Below are positions 33,539 through 42,811 of a DNA stretch of 64,000 bases, in pieces. Source of the DNA: Myxococcales bacterium (GTDB lineage Bacteria > Myxococcota_A > Polyangia > Polyangiales > Polyangiaceae); contig JADJKB010000003.1 in NCBI GenBank assembly GCA_016706225.1, forward strand, positions 1 to 64,000. The letters run 5' to 3'. The translations under genes and the position numbers were made by a program. A model generated the notes under the pieces. The model was not told the DNA's origin. It saw only the letters and a program-made list of their open reading frames with translations, and did not search any database. Position 1 is the stretch's first letter. Each line of letters starts with the position of its first letter.

Positions 33539-34457
33539 AGACGAAGCCCCAGCCGAAACGACCCTTGATGCACAGGTGACCGTCGGTGACGCTGGAGTCG
33601 TGCGGTGAGCTGGCCTTGACGATGCGTCCGTCCTGAGTGTGCAGCGTGACGACACAGCCGACACCGCAATAGGCGCAGATGGTGTCGGTCTGGTTCTGAC
33701 GCGTCTCGTCCCAGGTGCCGGCGGCACGCATGTCGTGCTCACTCTTGAACATCAGCGCGCCGGTCGGGCAGACCCCGATGCAGTTACCGCAGAACACACA
33801 CGCCGAGCTCGGCAGCGGCACGTCGAGCTCCGTCGCGATGCGCGCATCGAACCCCCGCCCGGCGACGGCAATGGCAAACGTATTTTGCGCGTCGGAGCCA
33901 CAGGCTTCGACGCACTTGTAACAGAGGATGCATTTGCCGTAGTCGCGCACGAAGAGCTCGTTGTCGACCTTGACGGGCTGGGCGACGGTTGCGGCCCGGC
34001 TCGGCTCGGGCTCCACATGCTCGCCGGCGTGGCGGTGTTCGCGTTCGCCTGCGGCGGTTGGCGCCGCCGCCAGCCCAAATCGAGCTGGGTCGGCGCCGTA
34101 CCGCGCTTGATACGCCAGAGCTTCGGGCGCCGTCGACAGGTCCACACTCGAAGCCAGCAGCTCCATCACGAGCTTGCGCGATAGGCGCACCCGCTCGCTG
34201 TCGGTCTTCACCACCATGCCACTCTCGGCCTTGCGGGAGCACGCCGGGACCAAGGTACGCGCGCCTTCGAGCTCGACCACACAGATGCGGCAGGCGTTCA
34301 CCGGTGTCAGGTTCGGGGCGTGACACAGCGTCGGCACGTCGATAGCGAGCGCGCGGCAGGCGTCGAGCAGCGTGGCACCCTCCCTCACGCTCACCTTGTG
34401 ACCGTCGACGTCGAGCTCGAGCTGACGCTCGGGCAAGAGCGGCAGGCGCACCGTCAT
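33537..34457 (-). CDS. Formate dehydrogenase iron-sulfur module (split alpha N-terminus)
   Basis: A protein of 306 residues that matches only the first part of a soluble formate dehydrogenase alpha subunit. In order: [2Fe-2S] ferredoxin domain (Cys45, 56, 59, 73); two [4Fe-4S] sites (Cys176/179/182/186 and Cys220/223/226/230); and the Mo-enzyme [4Fe-4S] cap (Cys261, 264, 268 and 296; CAYCGVGC, LCIKGRFGWGFV). It stops exactly where the molybdopterin part should begin. That part is encoded at the other end of the operon as a separate gene. The His-Cys cluster of NuoG is not present. The ATG overlaps the NuoEF-type gene's stop by four bases. Confidence 0.9.
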   Translation of the reverse strand: MTVRLPLLPERQLELDVDGHKVSVREGATLLDACRALAIDVPTLCHAPNLTPVNACRICVVELEGARTLVPACSRKAESGMVVKTDSERVRLSRKLVMELLASSVDLSTAPEALAYQARYGADPARFGLAAAPTAAGEREHRHAGEHVEPEPSRAATVAQPVKVDNELFVRDYGKCILCYKCVEACGSDAQNTFAIAVAGRGFDARIATELDVPLPSSACVFCGNCIGVCPTGALMFKSEHDMRAAGTWDETRQNQTDTICAYCGVGCVVTLHTQDGRIVKASSPHDSSVTDGHLCIKGRFGWGFV

Positions 34458-36268
34458 GGCGCCCCCTTGCCAAACGCGCCGAGCTCCTTCACTGCCGACT
34501 CGATTGCGGCAGACGCCGTCTGCCCCAGGCCACAGATGGACGCATCGCGCATGACCTGACCGAGCTCGGCGAGCAACACCAGCTCCTGATCCAGGTTGCC
34601 GCGGGGCTGTTTGCGCGTGAGGCGGGTGACCAGCTCTTCCTGGCGCACGGTGCCCACGCGGCACGGCACACACTGTCCACACGACTCGTCGCGGAAGAAC
34701 CGGGCTATCCGCGCGAGCAGCGGCGCAACGGCCACCTGATCGTCGAGCACGAGCACAACTCCCGAACCCAGGGTCACCCCAGCCCTCCGCGTATCTTCGA
34801 AGGTGAGCGGCAGCGCGAGGGCAGCCTTGCCGACGAACGTTCCGGCGGCGCCACCGAGCAAGACCCCTTGCAGTGGGCGCCCGCCCTTCACCCCTCCCGC
34901 ACGCTCGAGCAGCGCGCCGAGCGTGACTCCGAAGGGCAGCTCGTACAGGCCCGGTCTCTCGACGCGCCCCGAAACGCAGAACAGGCGAGTGCCGGGTGAG
35001 GCCGCCGTCCCCAACTTGCGGTACTCGGCCGCGCCGTGCTCGACGATGAACGGCACGTTGACGAGGGTCTCGACGTTGTTCACCACCGTCGGTTTGCCAA
35101 ACAGGCCCACCTCGACCGGGAAGGGCGGCTTGCTGCGCGGCTCTCCCCGAAACCCCTCCAACGAGTTGAAGAGCGCCGTCTCTTCGCCGCAGATGTACGC
35201 ACCTGCCCCGCGGCGGATCTCGAGCTCGAATCCCACGCCACGGCCGAGAATGTCTGGACCGAGCAGCCCGCGGGCTCGGACTTCGCGAATGGCGTGAGCG
35301 AGCCGCTGGCTCGCAAGTGGGTACTCGGCCCTCACGTAGAGATAACCGAGCTCTGCGCCCACCGTCACACCGGCGATGGTCATCGCCTCGATCAGCGCGA
35401 AGGGATCCTGCTCCATGAGCACACGGTCCTTGAAGGTGCCGGGCTCCGATTCGTCAGCGTTGCACACGACGTAGTGCGGCCGTGCGGGGGCCCGCGCCGC
35501 GGCTTCCCACTTCTTGCCCGTGGGAAACGCGGCGCCACCGCGGCCCACGAGCCCCGACTCCATGAGCTCACGCATGACCCGCGGGGGCCCGAGCTCGAGA
35601 GCGAGGCGGAGTGCGCGGTAGCCTCCCTCGGCTCGATAGGCGTCGATGCTCGTGGGGTCGACGCGCCCTACGCGCGAGAGCAAACGAAGCCCGGGCTCGC
35701 CGACCTGATGCAGTGCCGGTGACGACGGCTCGCCAGGTGCATTCCCTTGCATCAATCGAGCGGCGCGCTCATGGGTCATAGCTCCCAGCCCGCGTTCGAC
35801 CGGACGCTCCCCGGCTGACGTGTAGAGCGCGGCAGGCGCCTGTTCGCACAATCCGAGACACGGGCTCCTGTGCCAGGCGCTCTCGCCGGTCGTGTGCCCG
35901 GCCTGACCAAACTCCCGAGTGAGGGAGTGAATGAGGTCGTCCGCCCCGGCCATCTTGCACGCAATGTCGTCACACACGTGCAGCGCAACGGGCGGGCGCT
36001 CCGCGAGGGCAAAGAGCGCGTAGAAGCTGGCAACACCGAAACCTTCGGCGGGCGGCACATCCAACCGACGACACACGTACCCCAGCGCCCCCGGCGAGAT
36101 CCAGCCGACCCGCGCCTGAACCGCGTGCAGCGCCGGCAAGAGCAAGTGGCGCTTTCTGCGTGCGCTGGCAATCGGCACCGTCGCCGGTCCACCCTCGTCG
36201 CCGAGCAGCGCATCGATGACCGCCCGCTCGGCGTCACTGGGCGGGGTTTCGAGCGCGCGAAGATCCAC
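34454..36268 (-). CDS. NuoE-NuoF fusion, diaphorase subunit of formate dehydrogenase
   Basis: A protein of 604 residues with a GTG start. The NuoE half (about 20-165) has the [2Fe-2S] Cys pattern C-x4-C (VCDDIACKM) and C-x3-C (CLGLCEQ). The NuoF half (about 200-590) shows the NADH/FMN site GLVGRGGAAFPTGKKW and CNADESEPGTFKDR, and the [4Fe-4S] motif ESCGQCVPCRVGT plus a distal Cys (SICGLG). It passes electrons from formate oxidation to NAD(P). Fusion of E and F in one chain is known for soluble FDH beta subunits. It sits between the two parts of the split alpha subunit. Confidence 0.9.
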   Translation of the reverse strand: MDLRALETPPSDAERAVIDALLGDEGGPATVPIASARRKRHLLLPALHAVQARVGWISPGALGYVCRRLDVPPAEGFGVASFYALFALAERPPVALHVCDDIACKMAGADDLIHSLTREFGQAGHTTGESAWHRSPCLGLCEQAPAALYTSAGERPVERGLGAMTHERAARLMQGNAPGEPSSPALHQVGEPGLRLLSRVGRVDPTSIDAYRAEGGYRALRLALELGPPRVMRELMESGLVGRGGAAFPTGKKWEAAARAPARPHYVVCNADESEPGTFKDRVLMEQDPFALIEAMTIAGVTVGAELGYLYVRAEYPLASQRLAHAIREVRARGLLGPDILGRGVGFELEIRRGAGAYICGEETALFNSLEGFRGEPRSKPPFPVEVGLFGKPTVVNNVETLVNVPFIVEHGAAEYRKLGTAASPGTRLFCVSGRVERPGLYELPFGVTLGALLERAGGVKGGRPLQGVLLGGAAGTFVGKAALALPLTFEDTRRAGVTLGSGVVLVLDDQVAVAPLLARIARFFRDESCGQCVPCRVGTVRQEELVTRLTRKQPRGNLDQELVLLAELGQVMRDASICGLGQTASAAIESAVKELGAFGKGAP

Positions 36269-36316
36269 GTCGTGACGATACCCCGACTCGGCCGAGTATG
36301 CGAAGTCCGAGGGGGC

Positions 36317-38206
36317 TCAGAGCCGCTCGACGCGCACGGCGGAGGCCTTGAACTCGGCGGTGCCACTCCTGGGATCGGTGGCGTCGATGGTCAGCTGGTT
36401 GACGTCCACTTCGTCCGGGAAGTGCAGGCTCATGAACACGAGCCCGGGCTGAAGCCCCGCGTCCAGCCGAACCGGCGCGACGACCGACCCGCGCCGCGAA
36501 TGCACTCGCACACTGTCGCCGGCCTTCACTCCGAGGCGCTCGGCGTCGTCCGGATGCAGATCGACGCTCTCCCCGCGCCGGATGGGCGAGTCCATCGCAC
36601 CACTCTGCACTCCCGTGTTGTACGAGTCGAGGCGGCGACCGGTCGTGAGCCGGAGCGGATACTCGTCGTTCAGCGTGTCCACCGGCTCGACCTGTTCGAC
36701 CACCGAGAACGGCGCGCGCCGACCGACGACTGGGTTCTTCCAGAGCCGACCATGCAGGAAGCTCTCGCCGATTTCTGCCTCGTCGGTGCAGGGCCACTGC
36801 AACCCGCCGAGCTCCTCGAGCCGGCGGTAGCTCATGCCCGCATGCATCGGGCTCAGACTGCGTACCTCGTCCCAGACCTGCTCCGGCGTGGGGTTGCCGA
36901 GGTCGTGTCCGAGTCGCCGCGCGAGCTCACACAAGATCTCGATGTCGTCGCGGGCACCCCGAGGTGGCGGCACCGCACACCGCACACGCTGGACCCGGCG
37001 CTCGCTGTTCGTGACGGTCCCTTCGGACTCACACCACGCCGCCGATGCCGGAAATACTACGTCGGCTAGCTGGGCGGTCTTGGTCAAGAAGATGTCCTGG
37101 GCCACCATGAACTCGAGACCCGAGAGCAACCGAAGCGTGCGCCCGGCGTCCGCCTCGGATTGAGCGGGGTTCTCCCCGAGCACGTACAGGCAGCGGAGGT
37201 TCTGGTGCTCCATCGCCTCGAACATCTCGGTCAGGTGCCAGCCGTTCTTGGGCGGGAGCTTCACGCCCCAGGCGCGCTCGAACTTGGCGCGAACGGCGTC
37301 GTCTTCCACATCCTGGAAGCCGGCGAACTTGTGAGGCAGCGCGCCCATGTCACCGCCGCCCTGCACGTTGTTCTGACCGCGCAAGGGATTGAGCCCGGAA
37401 CCGTAGCGTCCGACGTGGCCCGTCAAGATGCCGAGGTTGATCAGCGCGAGCACGTTGTCGACCGCGTTGTGGTGCTCGGTGATGCCGAGCGTCCAGCAGA
37501 GCTGCGCCCGCTCCGCCCGCGCGTAGTCCCGCGCCAGTCGAACGATCAGCTCTGCCGGCACGCCGGTCTCGCGCTCGGCCCGCTCGAGTGTCCAGGGTGC
37601 GACGGACCGAGCAAAGGCGTCGAACTCGATCGTCGCGCGCTCGATGAAGGTGCGATTCTCGAGGCCTTCGTCGAGGATCACGCGGGCTACGGCGTTGGCG
37701 AGCGCGATGTCAGTTCCGACCCGCAGAGGCAAGTGCCCATCCGCCCACTGGGCCGAGGCGGTGCGGCGCGGATCGATCACGTACAGCTTGGCACCGCGGT
37801 TCAGCGCCCGGAGCACGTGATGGAAGAAGATCGGGTGTGTCTCGCGCGCGTTCGACCCCCAGAGCAGGATGACGTCGGCGTCCTCCACCTCGCGATACGA
37901 GCTCGTTCCCCCACCCGCTCCGAAGACCGTCGCCAGACCGACGACGCTGGGTGCGTGTCAGGTTCTGTTACAGCTGTCGATGTTGTTGCTGCCGATGGCG
38001 ACGCGGGCCAGCTTCTGCGCCACGAAGTTCACCTCGTTCGTGGCCTTCGAGCAGCTGAACATGCCGAACGTGTTTGGCCCGTGTCGCCCGACCGAGCTCT
38101 TGATCCCCGCAGCCGCGTGGTCCAGCGCCTCGTCCCAGGTCGCGGGACGCAAGGCGCCGTTCTCCTTGATCATCGGCTGAGTGAGTCGGGGCAGGCTCGG
38201 CTTCAC
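36317..38206 (-). CDS. fdhA: Formate dehydrogenase catalytic subunit, selenocysteine-containing
   Basis: Read through the in-frame TGA at 37958-37960 as selenocysteine, the gene gives 629 residues. The sequence around it, SNNIDSCNRT-U-HAPSVVGLA, is the active-site segment of formate dehydrogenase, with Sec83 followed by the conserved His. Molybdopterin signatures follow: WGSNARETHPIFFHH, RLVGRYGSGLNPLRGQNN-like segment, GENPAQSEAD, ADVVFPASAAWCESEGT, and the C-terminal cofactor domain (LTTGRRLDSYNTGVQSGAMD). The usual N-terminal iron-sulfur domains are absent and are encoded separately downstream in the operon. GTG at 38206 has GAGAGG seven bases ahead; an ATG eight codons upstream is less likely. 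Without selenium the product would stop after 82 residues. Confidence 0.92.
37922..37960 (-). promoter_or_regulatory. Bacterial SECIS element in the fdhA coding sequence
   Basis: Directly after the TGA the mRNA can fold CGTCG / CGACG around a loop holding GGTCT. The GGTCT begins 18 bases after the TGA, the same distance as in E. coli fdhF. SelB would bind here to deliver selenocysteinyl-tRNA. The selA, selB, selC and selD genes are not in the window. Confidence 0.8.
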
Positions 38207-38312
38207 GGGGCACCTCTCGGCCGAAAGCATACGGGGCGCAGACGGGCCGCGGCAATGTTCAGCGGGTCGTTCGACTTGCGTGCGGGGCCGCTCGCGCGGA
38301 AAATCGCTGCAT

Positions 38313-39371
38313 ATGCCAGGTCCATCTCGTGCCCCTGCCCTGTTCTCGCCGCCACTCGGCGCGCTCGCGCGCAGCCTTTCCGTGGCTTCCCTCGCGCTCT
38401 CGGTCGCCTGTGGCTCCGACGATGGCGGCGGCTCATCGAGCAACGCTGGTGGCGGGGGCAAGGCTGGCGGGAGTGGCAGCGGCGGCTCGCTGAACCTGGG
38501 GGGCAGCGGGGGCAGCAGCGCGAGCGGCGGGGGCGGCGGAACCAGCGGTGCGGACGGGGGACTCGGCTGCGGGCAAGTGGTCGGCGTGGTACGCGACTTC
38601 AGATCGTCGCACCCGGATTTCGAGTGCACGAAGGACAGCCCCTACGCGTGGGTCGATCCGTCCAACAAGGACTGCGGGCCCTGGGACCCGGCCATCGTCG
38701 GCTCGCTCGGCAGCGACATCGGCCCGAATAGCAAGCCCGTCTACGCCGGCGGTGCCAAGACACCGAGCACGACCGGCCCTGCGAATTTCAACCAATGGTT
38801 CAACGACGCGGCTGCGGTCAACGCCTCGCTGCAGGTGGTGTTTCAGCTCGTGCCGAGCGGCAAGGGTTCGTTCGTGTACGAGACGCCGTTCTTCTTTCCT
38901 GTCGACGGCAAACTCTTCGACGCAGAGCCTGGAAACCCGGACAGCAACAAGTTCCCGTCGGACGACAAGAAGATGCGCAACTTCCACTTCACCTACGAGC
39001 TGCACACGACCTTCCGCAAGAAGCCGGGCAGTGAGTTCCTGTTCCGCGGGGACGACGACGTGTTCGTGTACGTGAACGGGAAGTTGGCGGTGAACATCGG
39101 GGGCATCCACGTGCCCATGGAAGGCAAGATCAACCTGGATCAAGGTCGAGTCGAGATCACGTCGCCGATGGGTTTCCCGAGCTTGAGCCTCGACCCCGGC
39201 TTGGGATTCACCGAGTCGATCGCCGGCGGCGTGGCCGGCAACGTCAGCCTCGGGCTCGCCGATGGCGAGATCTATCCGATGGATTTCTTTTTTGCCGAGC
39301 GAAACTGCTGCGCGTCCAACTTCCGCCTCGAGACCAACTTCGAGTTCGTCGACTGCGGCATCGTGAAGTAG
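38313..39371 (+). CDS. Fibro-slime domain lipoprotein
   Basis: A protein of 352 residues. The signal peptide ends in a lipobox (VASLALSVACGSDDGGG), then a Gly/Ser linker. The fibro-slime domain (PA14-like, TIGR02148) follows: GVVRDFRSSHPDFEC, FNQWFNDAAAVNASLQVVF, FHFTYELHTTFRKKPGSEFL, FRGDDDVFVYVNGKLAVNIG, GIHVPMEGKINLD. Such domains are found on surface proteins of fibrobacters and myxobacteria, where they may bind carbohydrate. A divergent 106-base gap separates it from the formate dehydrogenase operon. Confidence 0.85.
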   Translation: MPGPSRAPALFSPPLGALARSLSVASLALSVACGSDDGGGSSSNAGGGGKAGGSGSGGSLNLGGSGGSSASGGGGGTSGADGGLGCGQVVGVVRDFRSSHPDFECTKDSPYAWVDPSNKDCGPWDPAIVGSLGSDIGPNSKPVYAGGAKTPSTTGPANFNQWFNDAAAVNASLQVVFQLVPSGKGSFVYETPFFFPVDGKLFDAEPGNPDSNKFPSDDKKMRNFHFTYELHTTFRKKPGSEFLFRGDDDVFVYVNGKLAVNIGGIHVPMEGKINLDQGRVEITSPMGFPSLSLDPGLGFTESIAGGVAGNVSLGLADGEIYPMDFFFAERNCCASNFRLETNFEFVDCGIVK

Positions 39372-39451
39372 CCCGGGGCGTCTTTTTCGGGGCCCGCGGC
39401 GCAGCACGCCAGCGCTCCCACGTTGGCGCCCTCAGATGGTATCGTCCCGGC

Positions 39452-40030
39452 GTGGACTTCGGCACCCGCCTCTTCTGGGCAATCGTCGCCATTTTGCTGG
39501 GGACCTCCGCGTTCTTCGCCCGGGGGGCTGCCATCGAGCGCGCCGCGGTCCGTGTGTCCGAAGGCAGCCTGAAGACGGGGGACCTGGTGCGGGTCACGCA
39601 GGTCGTGGACGGTGACTCCGTCGTCGTCGCCGACCCAACGGGCGCGACGGTCACCGTGCGGATCCTCGGGATCAAGGCCTTTCCACCCAAGCCCGAGCGG
39701 GACCCGGCGGCGCGCTTCGGGCGTGACGCCGTGGCCGCGATCGAGCGAGCAGTGAGGGACGAGCCAGTGCGAGTCTTGCTGCACGGTCCAGAGAAAGATC
39801 GGCACGGCCGCACCCTGGCCGAACTGTTCGTCGGGGACGAAGACCTCGGGCTGATGCTGGTCAAGCAAGGGCTGGCCCTGACCTACACCGTGTATCCCTT
39901 GCCCAGCACTCCCCTCTACCTGAGCGCGCAAGAAGACGCCCAGGCTGCCGAGCGCGGACTCTGGGGGGACAAAGAAGTGGCAACACGCGCCGAGGTGCTG
40001 TCGCGAGAATGGGGCCGGGGCGCGGAATGA
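39452..40030 (+). CDS. Thermonuclease-like (SNase) protein
   Basis: A protein of 192 residues with GTG start and an N-terminal membrane or signal segment (FWAIVAILLGTSAFFARGAA). The SNase core shows VTQVVDGDSVVVADPTGATV, RILGIKAFPPKPERDP (the usual RLxGIDxPE box), RVLLHGPEKDRHGRTLAELF and GLMLVKQGLALTY. The Asp of the Ca site in RLxGID is replaced (RILGIKAF), so nuclease activity is uncertain. The stop overlaps the next gene's start (ATGA). Confidence 0.75.
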   Translation: MDFGTRLFWAIVAILLGTSAFFARGAAIERAAVRVSEGSLKTGDLVRVTQVVDGDSVVVADPTGATVTVRILGIKAFPPKPERDPAARFGRDAVAAIERAVRDEPVRVLLHGPEKDRHGRTLAELFVGDEDLGLMLVKQGLALTYTVYPLPSTPLYLSAQEDAQAAERGLWGDKEVATRAEVLSREWGRGAE

Positions 40031-41070
40031 TCTCGATACTCATGCACTTCTTCTCGCGGCGCACGCTCAAACATCCGCCGGCCGCACTGCGCATCACCGT
40101 GTTGATGTTCGCAATCCTGACCTTCGGCACGACGGGGTTTCTCTACTTCGAGCTTCCAGACAACCCCACACTGACTTGGGTCGACGGCGCCTGGTACTCG
40201 ATCGTGACGATGAGCACCGTCGGTTATGGGGACTTCTTTCCCAAGACCTTCGGCGGACGCGTCGTCGTCGCGGTGCCGCTGATGTTCTTCGGCATCGGAC
40301 TCCTGGGTTACGTCCTTTCCATTGCGGCGAGCGCGCTCGTCCAAGCCAAGAACAAGGAGCTGCACGGCATGGCGGATTTGTCGGTGGAAAACCACCTCGT
40401 GGTGATCAACTTTCCTGGGGTGGGCAAGGTCGAGCGTGTGCTCGACGAGCTCGGCGCCGACGCGAGCTTCGGCGACCGCGAAGTGGTCCTGGTCGACGAG
40501 TTCTTGGAGGAAATCCCGCCCGAATTGGCCCGCAGGGACGTGCGCTTCGTGCGGGGCAACCCAACCCGTGACGAGACCCTGAGCCGCGCCAACATCGACC
40601 AGGCAAGCTTCGTGATCGTGCTCAGCAAGAACCCGGGCAACCCACACTCCGACGACCAGAGCGTCGCGGTCACCCTGGCCATCGAAGCGCGCAACCGCGG
40701 TGTGCACACCGTGGTCGAGTGCGTCGACTATTCAGCCCAAGAGTTGCTCAGGAAGGCCGGCTGCGACGCCATCGTCTGCACCTCGCGCTTCGACGCACAC
40801 TTCCTGTCGAACGAGCTGCTCAACCCGGGGGTTCAGGAGGTGATTGACGAGCTGACGACGAACCTGCGGGGGCAGCAGATCGTGATCACGCCGGTCGAGA
40901 GCGAGGGGCTTAGCTACGCCCAAGCCGCAAAGCGCTGTCGTGACGCTGGGCACATTCCAATCGGCGCCCGTCTGGCAGGGGTCAAACATCTCAACCTCAC
41001 CGACGACCCGAAGCTGAGCGTGGGTGATGCGCTGATCAGCATCGGGAAGACCAAGCTACGCGCGCTCTGA
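40027..41070 (+). CDS. Potassium channel with RCK/TrkA domain
   Basis: A protein of 347 residues. Two membrane helices (RITVLMFAILTFGTTGFLYF and VVVAVPLMFFGIGLLGYVLS) flank the pore with the selectivity filter TMSTVGYGD. The C-terminal cytosolic part is a TrkA-N/RCK domain (NHLVVINFPGVGKVERVLDE, ARRDVRFVRGNPTRDETLSR) and a shorter TrkA-C-like end. The pattern matches bacterial Kch/MthK-like channels. It is coupled to the SNase gene by a four-base overlap. Confidence 0.88.
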   Translation: MISILMHFFSRRTLKHPPAALRITVLMFAILTFGTTGFLYFELPDNPTLTWVDGAWYSIVTMSTVGYGDFFPKTFGGRVVVAVPLMFFGIGLLGYVLSIAASALVQAKNKELHGMADLSVENHLVVINFPGVGKVERVLDELGADASFGDREVVLVDEFLEEIPPELARRDVRFVRGNPTRDETLSRANIDQASFVIVLSKNPGNPHSDDQSVAVTLAIEARNRGVHTVVECVDYSAQELLRKAGCDAIVCTSRFDAHFLSNELLNPGVQEVIDELTTNLRGQQIVITPVESEGLSYAQAAKRCRDAGHIPIGARLAGVKHLNLTDDPKLSVGDALISIGKTKLRAL

Positions 41071-41082
41071 GCGGAGCCGAGC

Positions 41083-41568
41083 TCACTCGACGCCCGAGAT
41101 CTCGTACTCTTCGGGCTCATCGCCGCGCAGGACCTCGACCACCTCACCCGATCGCGCGCCGAGCAAGGCGGACCCGAGGGGCGAGCCTGGCGTCACGATG
41201 CGGACGCCGCCCCCGAGCCGCACGCCGGCGCCGCCTGGCAGAAGAAACAGGAGCAGGCGACCGGACGGGGCTTCCACCGAGACCAGCGCCGTCGCCGCGA
41301 TCGGCTCGGTCGAGCCGAAGCGGCGGGGCGCCAGGGACTTCAGTCGCTGGATCTCCTCGCTGAGCTGGGCCACGCGCTGTGCCTGCCCGCGCGCGAGATA
41401 CGAGGCCTCGGTGGAGCGCATGTCCTTGTCGCCTTCCGCGCGGTTCTCTTCGTGGGTCACACCTTCGCTGGTCGAGCGCTGGGCGCTGACCAGCGTGGCC
41501 CACTCCCGCTCCAGTTCGTCGAGTACCTGGCCGAGCAGCGCCGCCTTGTCGACCCCCACGGCGCTCAC
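41083..41568 (-). CDS. GreA/GreB-family transcription factor
   Basis: A protein of 161 residues with GTG start overlapping the previous stop. The N-terminal half is a coiled coil (KAALLGQVLDELEREWATLV, then EENRAEGDKDMRSTEA at the tip, then AQRVAQLSEEIQRLKSLAP). The C-terminal half is the FKBP-like Gre domain (RIVTPGSPLGSALLGARSGE, ending VEVLRGDEPEEYEISGVE). Gre factors rescue stalled RNA polymerase. The tip keeps acidic residues, but activity needs testing; it could also be a Gfh/DksA-like variant. Confidence 0.75.
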   Translation of the reverse strand: MSAVGVDKAALLGQVLDELEREWATLVSAQRSTSEGVTHEENRAEGDKDMRSTEASYLARGQAQRVAQLSEEIQRLKSLAPRRFGSTEPIAATALVSVEAPSGRLLLFLLPGGAGVRLGGGVRIVTPGSPLGSALLGARSGEVVEVLRGDEPEEYEISGVE

Positions 41569-42707
41569 TTCTTGGCGAAGTAGTAGAGGGGCTGGTTGAG
41601 GCCCTCGCTGATCGTGTAGTAGCCGCTCGCGTCAGCAGCAAAACCAATGGCTTCGCCCTGCTGCTCGGCCTTGTGCGGCACCGGGCAAGCCACACCTTCG
41701 AGGGCCTTCGCCACGGACATTCCGGCGCCGCGACGCCACAAGAAGGCAGTCCCGTAGGTGCGGATCAGGATCGCGTCTCCGCTGGGCGAGATGTCTCCGC
41801 CCGTCGTGGTGGCGCCGCCAGCGAGGGGCGCAACACCGAAGGTCAGGCTCGCAACCTGCGAGAGCACTCCACTGGCCAAGGGTGCGCCCGCGCGGAACAC
41901 CGGGCTGGTGCCGGTTCCCGCTTTGACCACGATGAAGAGGTCGCCGGTCTTGGGGTCGACCAGCAGCGTCTCGGCATTGTGAGCTCCGTCCGGGTAGGTG
42001 AACGTGAACGTCTCGACCCCGTTCAGGGTGACGTTCTGGGCAGGGCCCGCCGCACTCACACTCGGCTCGGCGACCCGGTAAATCTTGATGTTCGCCCGAG
42101 CCACGGCGTTGTCACCGATGTCGCCCGCGTACAGATATTTTTCACCAGCGGTCGGCCCCGGACCCGTTGCGATGTCCTCCCAATCCGCGGCCTGAGCTCC
42201 CGCAAAGGTGAACACACCGAGGTGCGTGCCGGTCTTGGTGAGTGCGTACAGCTTGGGGCCGTCTCCCGAATCGTTGTTGACCCAGAACACCCCGGTGTTC
42301 TTCCGGCTCTCGACGATGCCGCTCGCCTCGTTGACTCCGGCGAACGCAATCTTCCCGGTCTCGACGCCGTCGGCGAAGGTCGGGCAAGGGCCAACGCCGG
42401 TGCCCGCGGTCCCGCCGCTCGAGGTGCCACCCGCGCCGCCGCTCGAGGTGCCACCCGCGCCGCCGCTCGAGGTTCCGCCCCCGCCCGCGCCGCCGCCGGT
42501 CGAACCAGCAACGCCGCCACTCGAGGTACCACCCGCGCCTCCGCCACCAGCTGTCGTTCCACCGGTACCACCACCGGCCCCACTCGAACCGCCGCTCGAC
42601 GCACCACCCGACGCCTTGCCCCCGCCGCCGCCATCATCGCCCGACTCGCCGCACGCGGTGCAGGCAGGGAGCAGGAGACAGAACGCGAGTGCTCGGAGCT
42701 TCTTCAT
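41565..42707 (-). CDS. Gly/Thr-rich lipoprotein with beta-propeller-like domain
   Basis: A protein of 380 residues. A lipoprotein signal (KLRALAFCLLLPACTACGES) leads to a Gly/Ser/Thr linker of about 85 residues built of GGAGGTSSG units. The globular part shows ASGIVESRKNTGVFWVNNDS, GDGPKLYALTKTGTHLGVFT, ADWEDIATGPGP, LYAGDIGDNAVARANIKIYR and ETLLVDPKTGDLFIVVKAGT, a propeller-like pattern seen in surface proteins of myxobacteria. The binding target is unknown. It is coupled to the Gre-like gene by a four-base overlap. Confidence 0.75.
   Translation of the reverse strand: MKKLRALAFCLLLPACTACGESGDDGGGGGKASGGASSGGSSGAGGGTGGTTAGGGGAGGTSSGGVAGSTGGGAGGGGTSSGGAGGTSSGGAGGTSSGGTAGTGVGPCPTFADGVETGKIAFAGVNEASGIVESRKNTGVFWVNNDSGDGPKLYALTKTGTHLGVFTFAGAQAADWEDIATGPGPTAGEKYLYAGDIGDNAVARANIKIYRVAEPSVSAAGPAQNVTLNGVETFTFTYPDGAHNAETLLVDPKTGDLFIVVKAGTGTSPVFRAGAPLASGVLSQVASLTFGVAPLAGGATTTGGDISPSGDAILIRTYGTAFLWRRGAGMSVAKALEGVACPVPHKAEQQGEAIGFAADASGYYTISEGLNQPLYYFAKK
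42412..42483. repeat. 24-bp coding tandem repeat
   Basis: CCGCCGCTCGAGGTGCCACC-CGCG (24 bases) starts at 42412, 42436 and 42460 (last diverging). It encodes the GGAGGTSSG linker of the lipoprotein above and could change length by slippage. Confidence 0.7.
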
Positions 42708-42811
42708 GCGGCCCTCGATCATCAAAGTCGATTTTTGCACGGCTGCCGGACAACGGGTTAGAGATTTCCCAGCGTGTTGACGCGGCTCGGCGGAAAAACG
42801 CATGCGTGGCG

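Noticed and set aside
37958..38629. A separate short gene ending at the TGA before the formate dehydrogenase body
   Set aside because: The TGA is explained as selenocysteine; the upstream extension beyond 38230 is low-complexity antisense of the fibro-slime gene.
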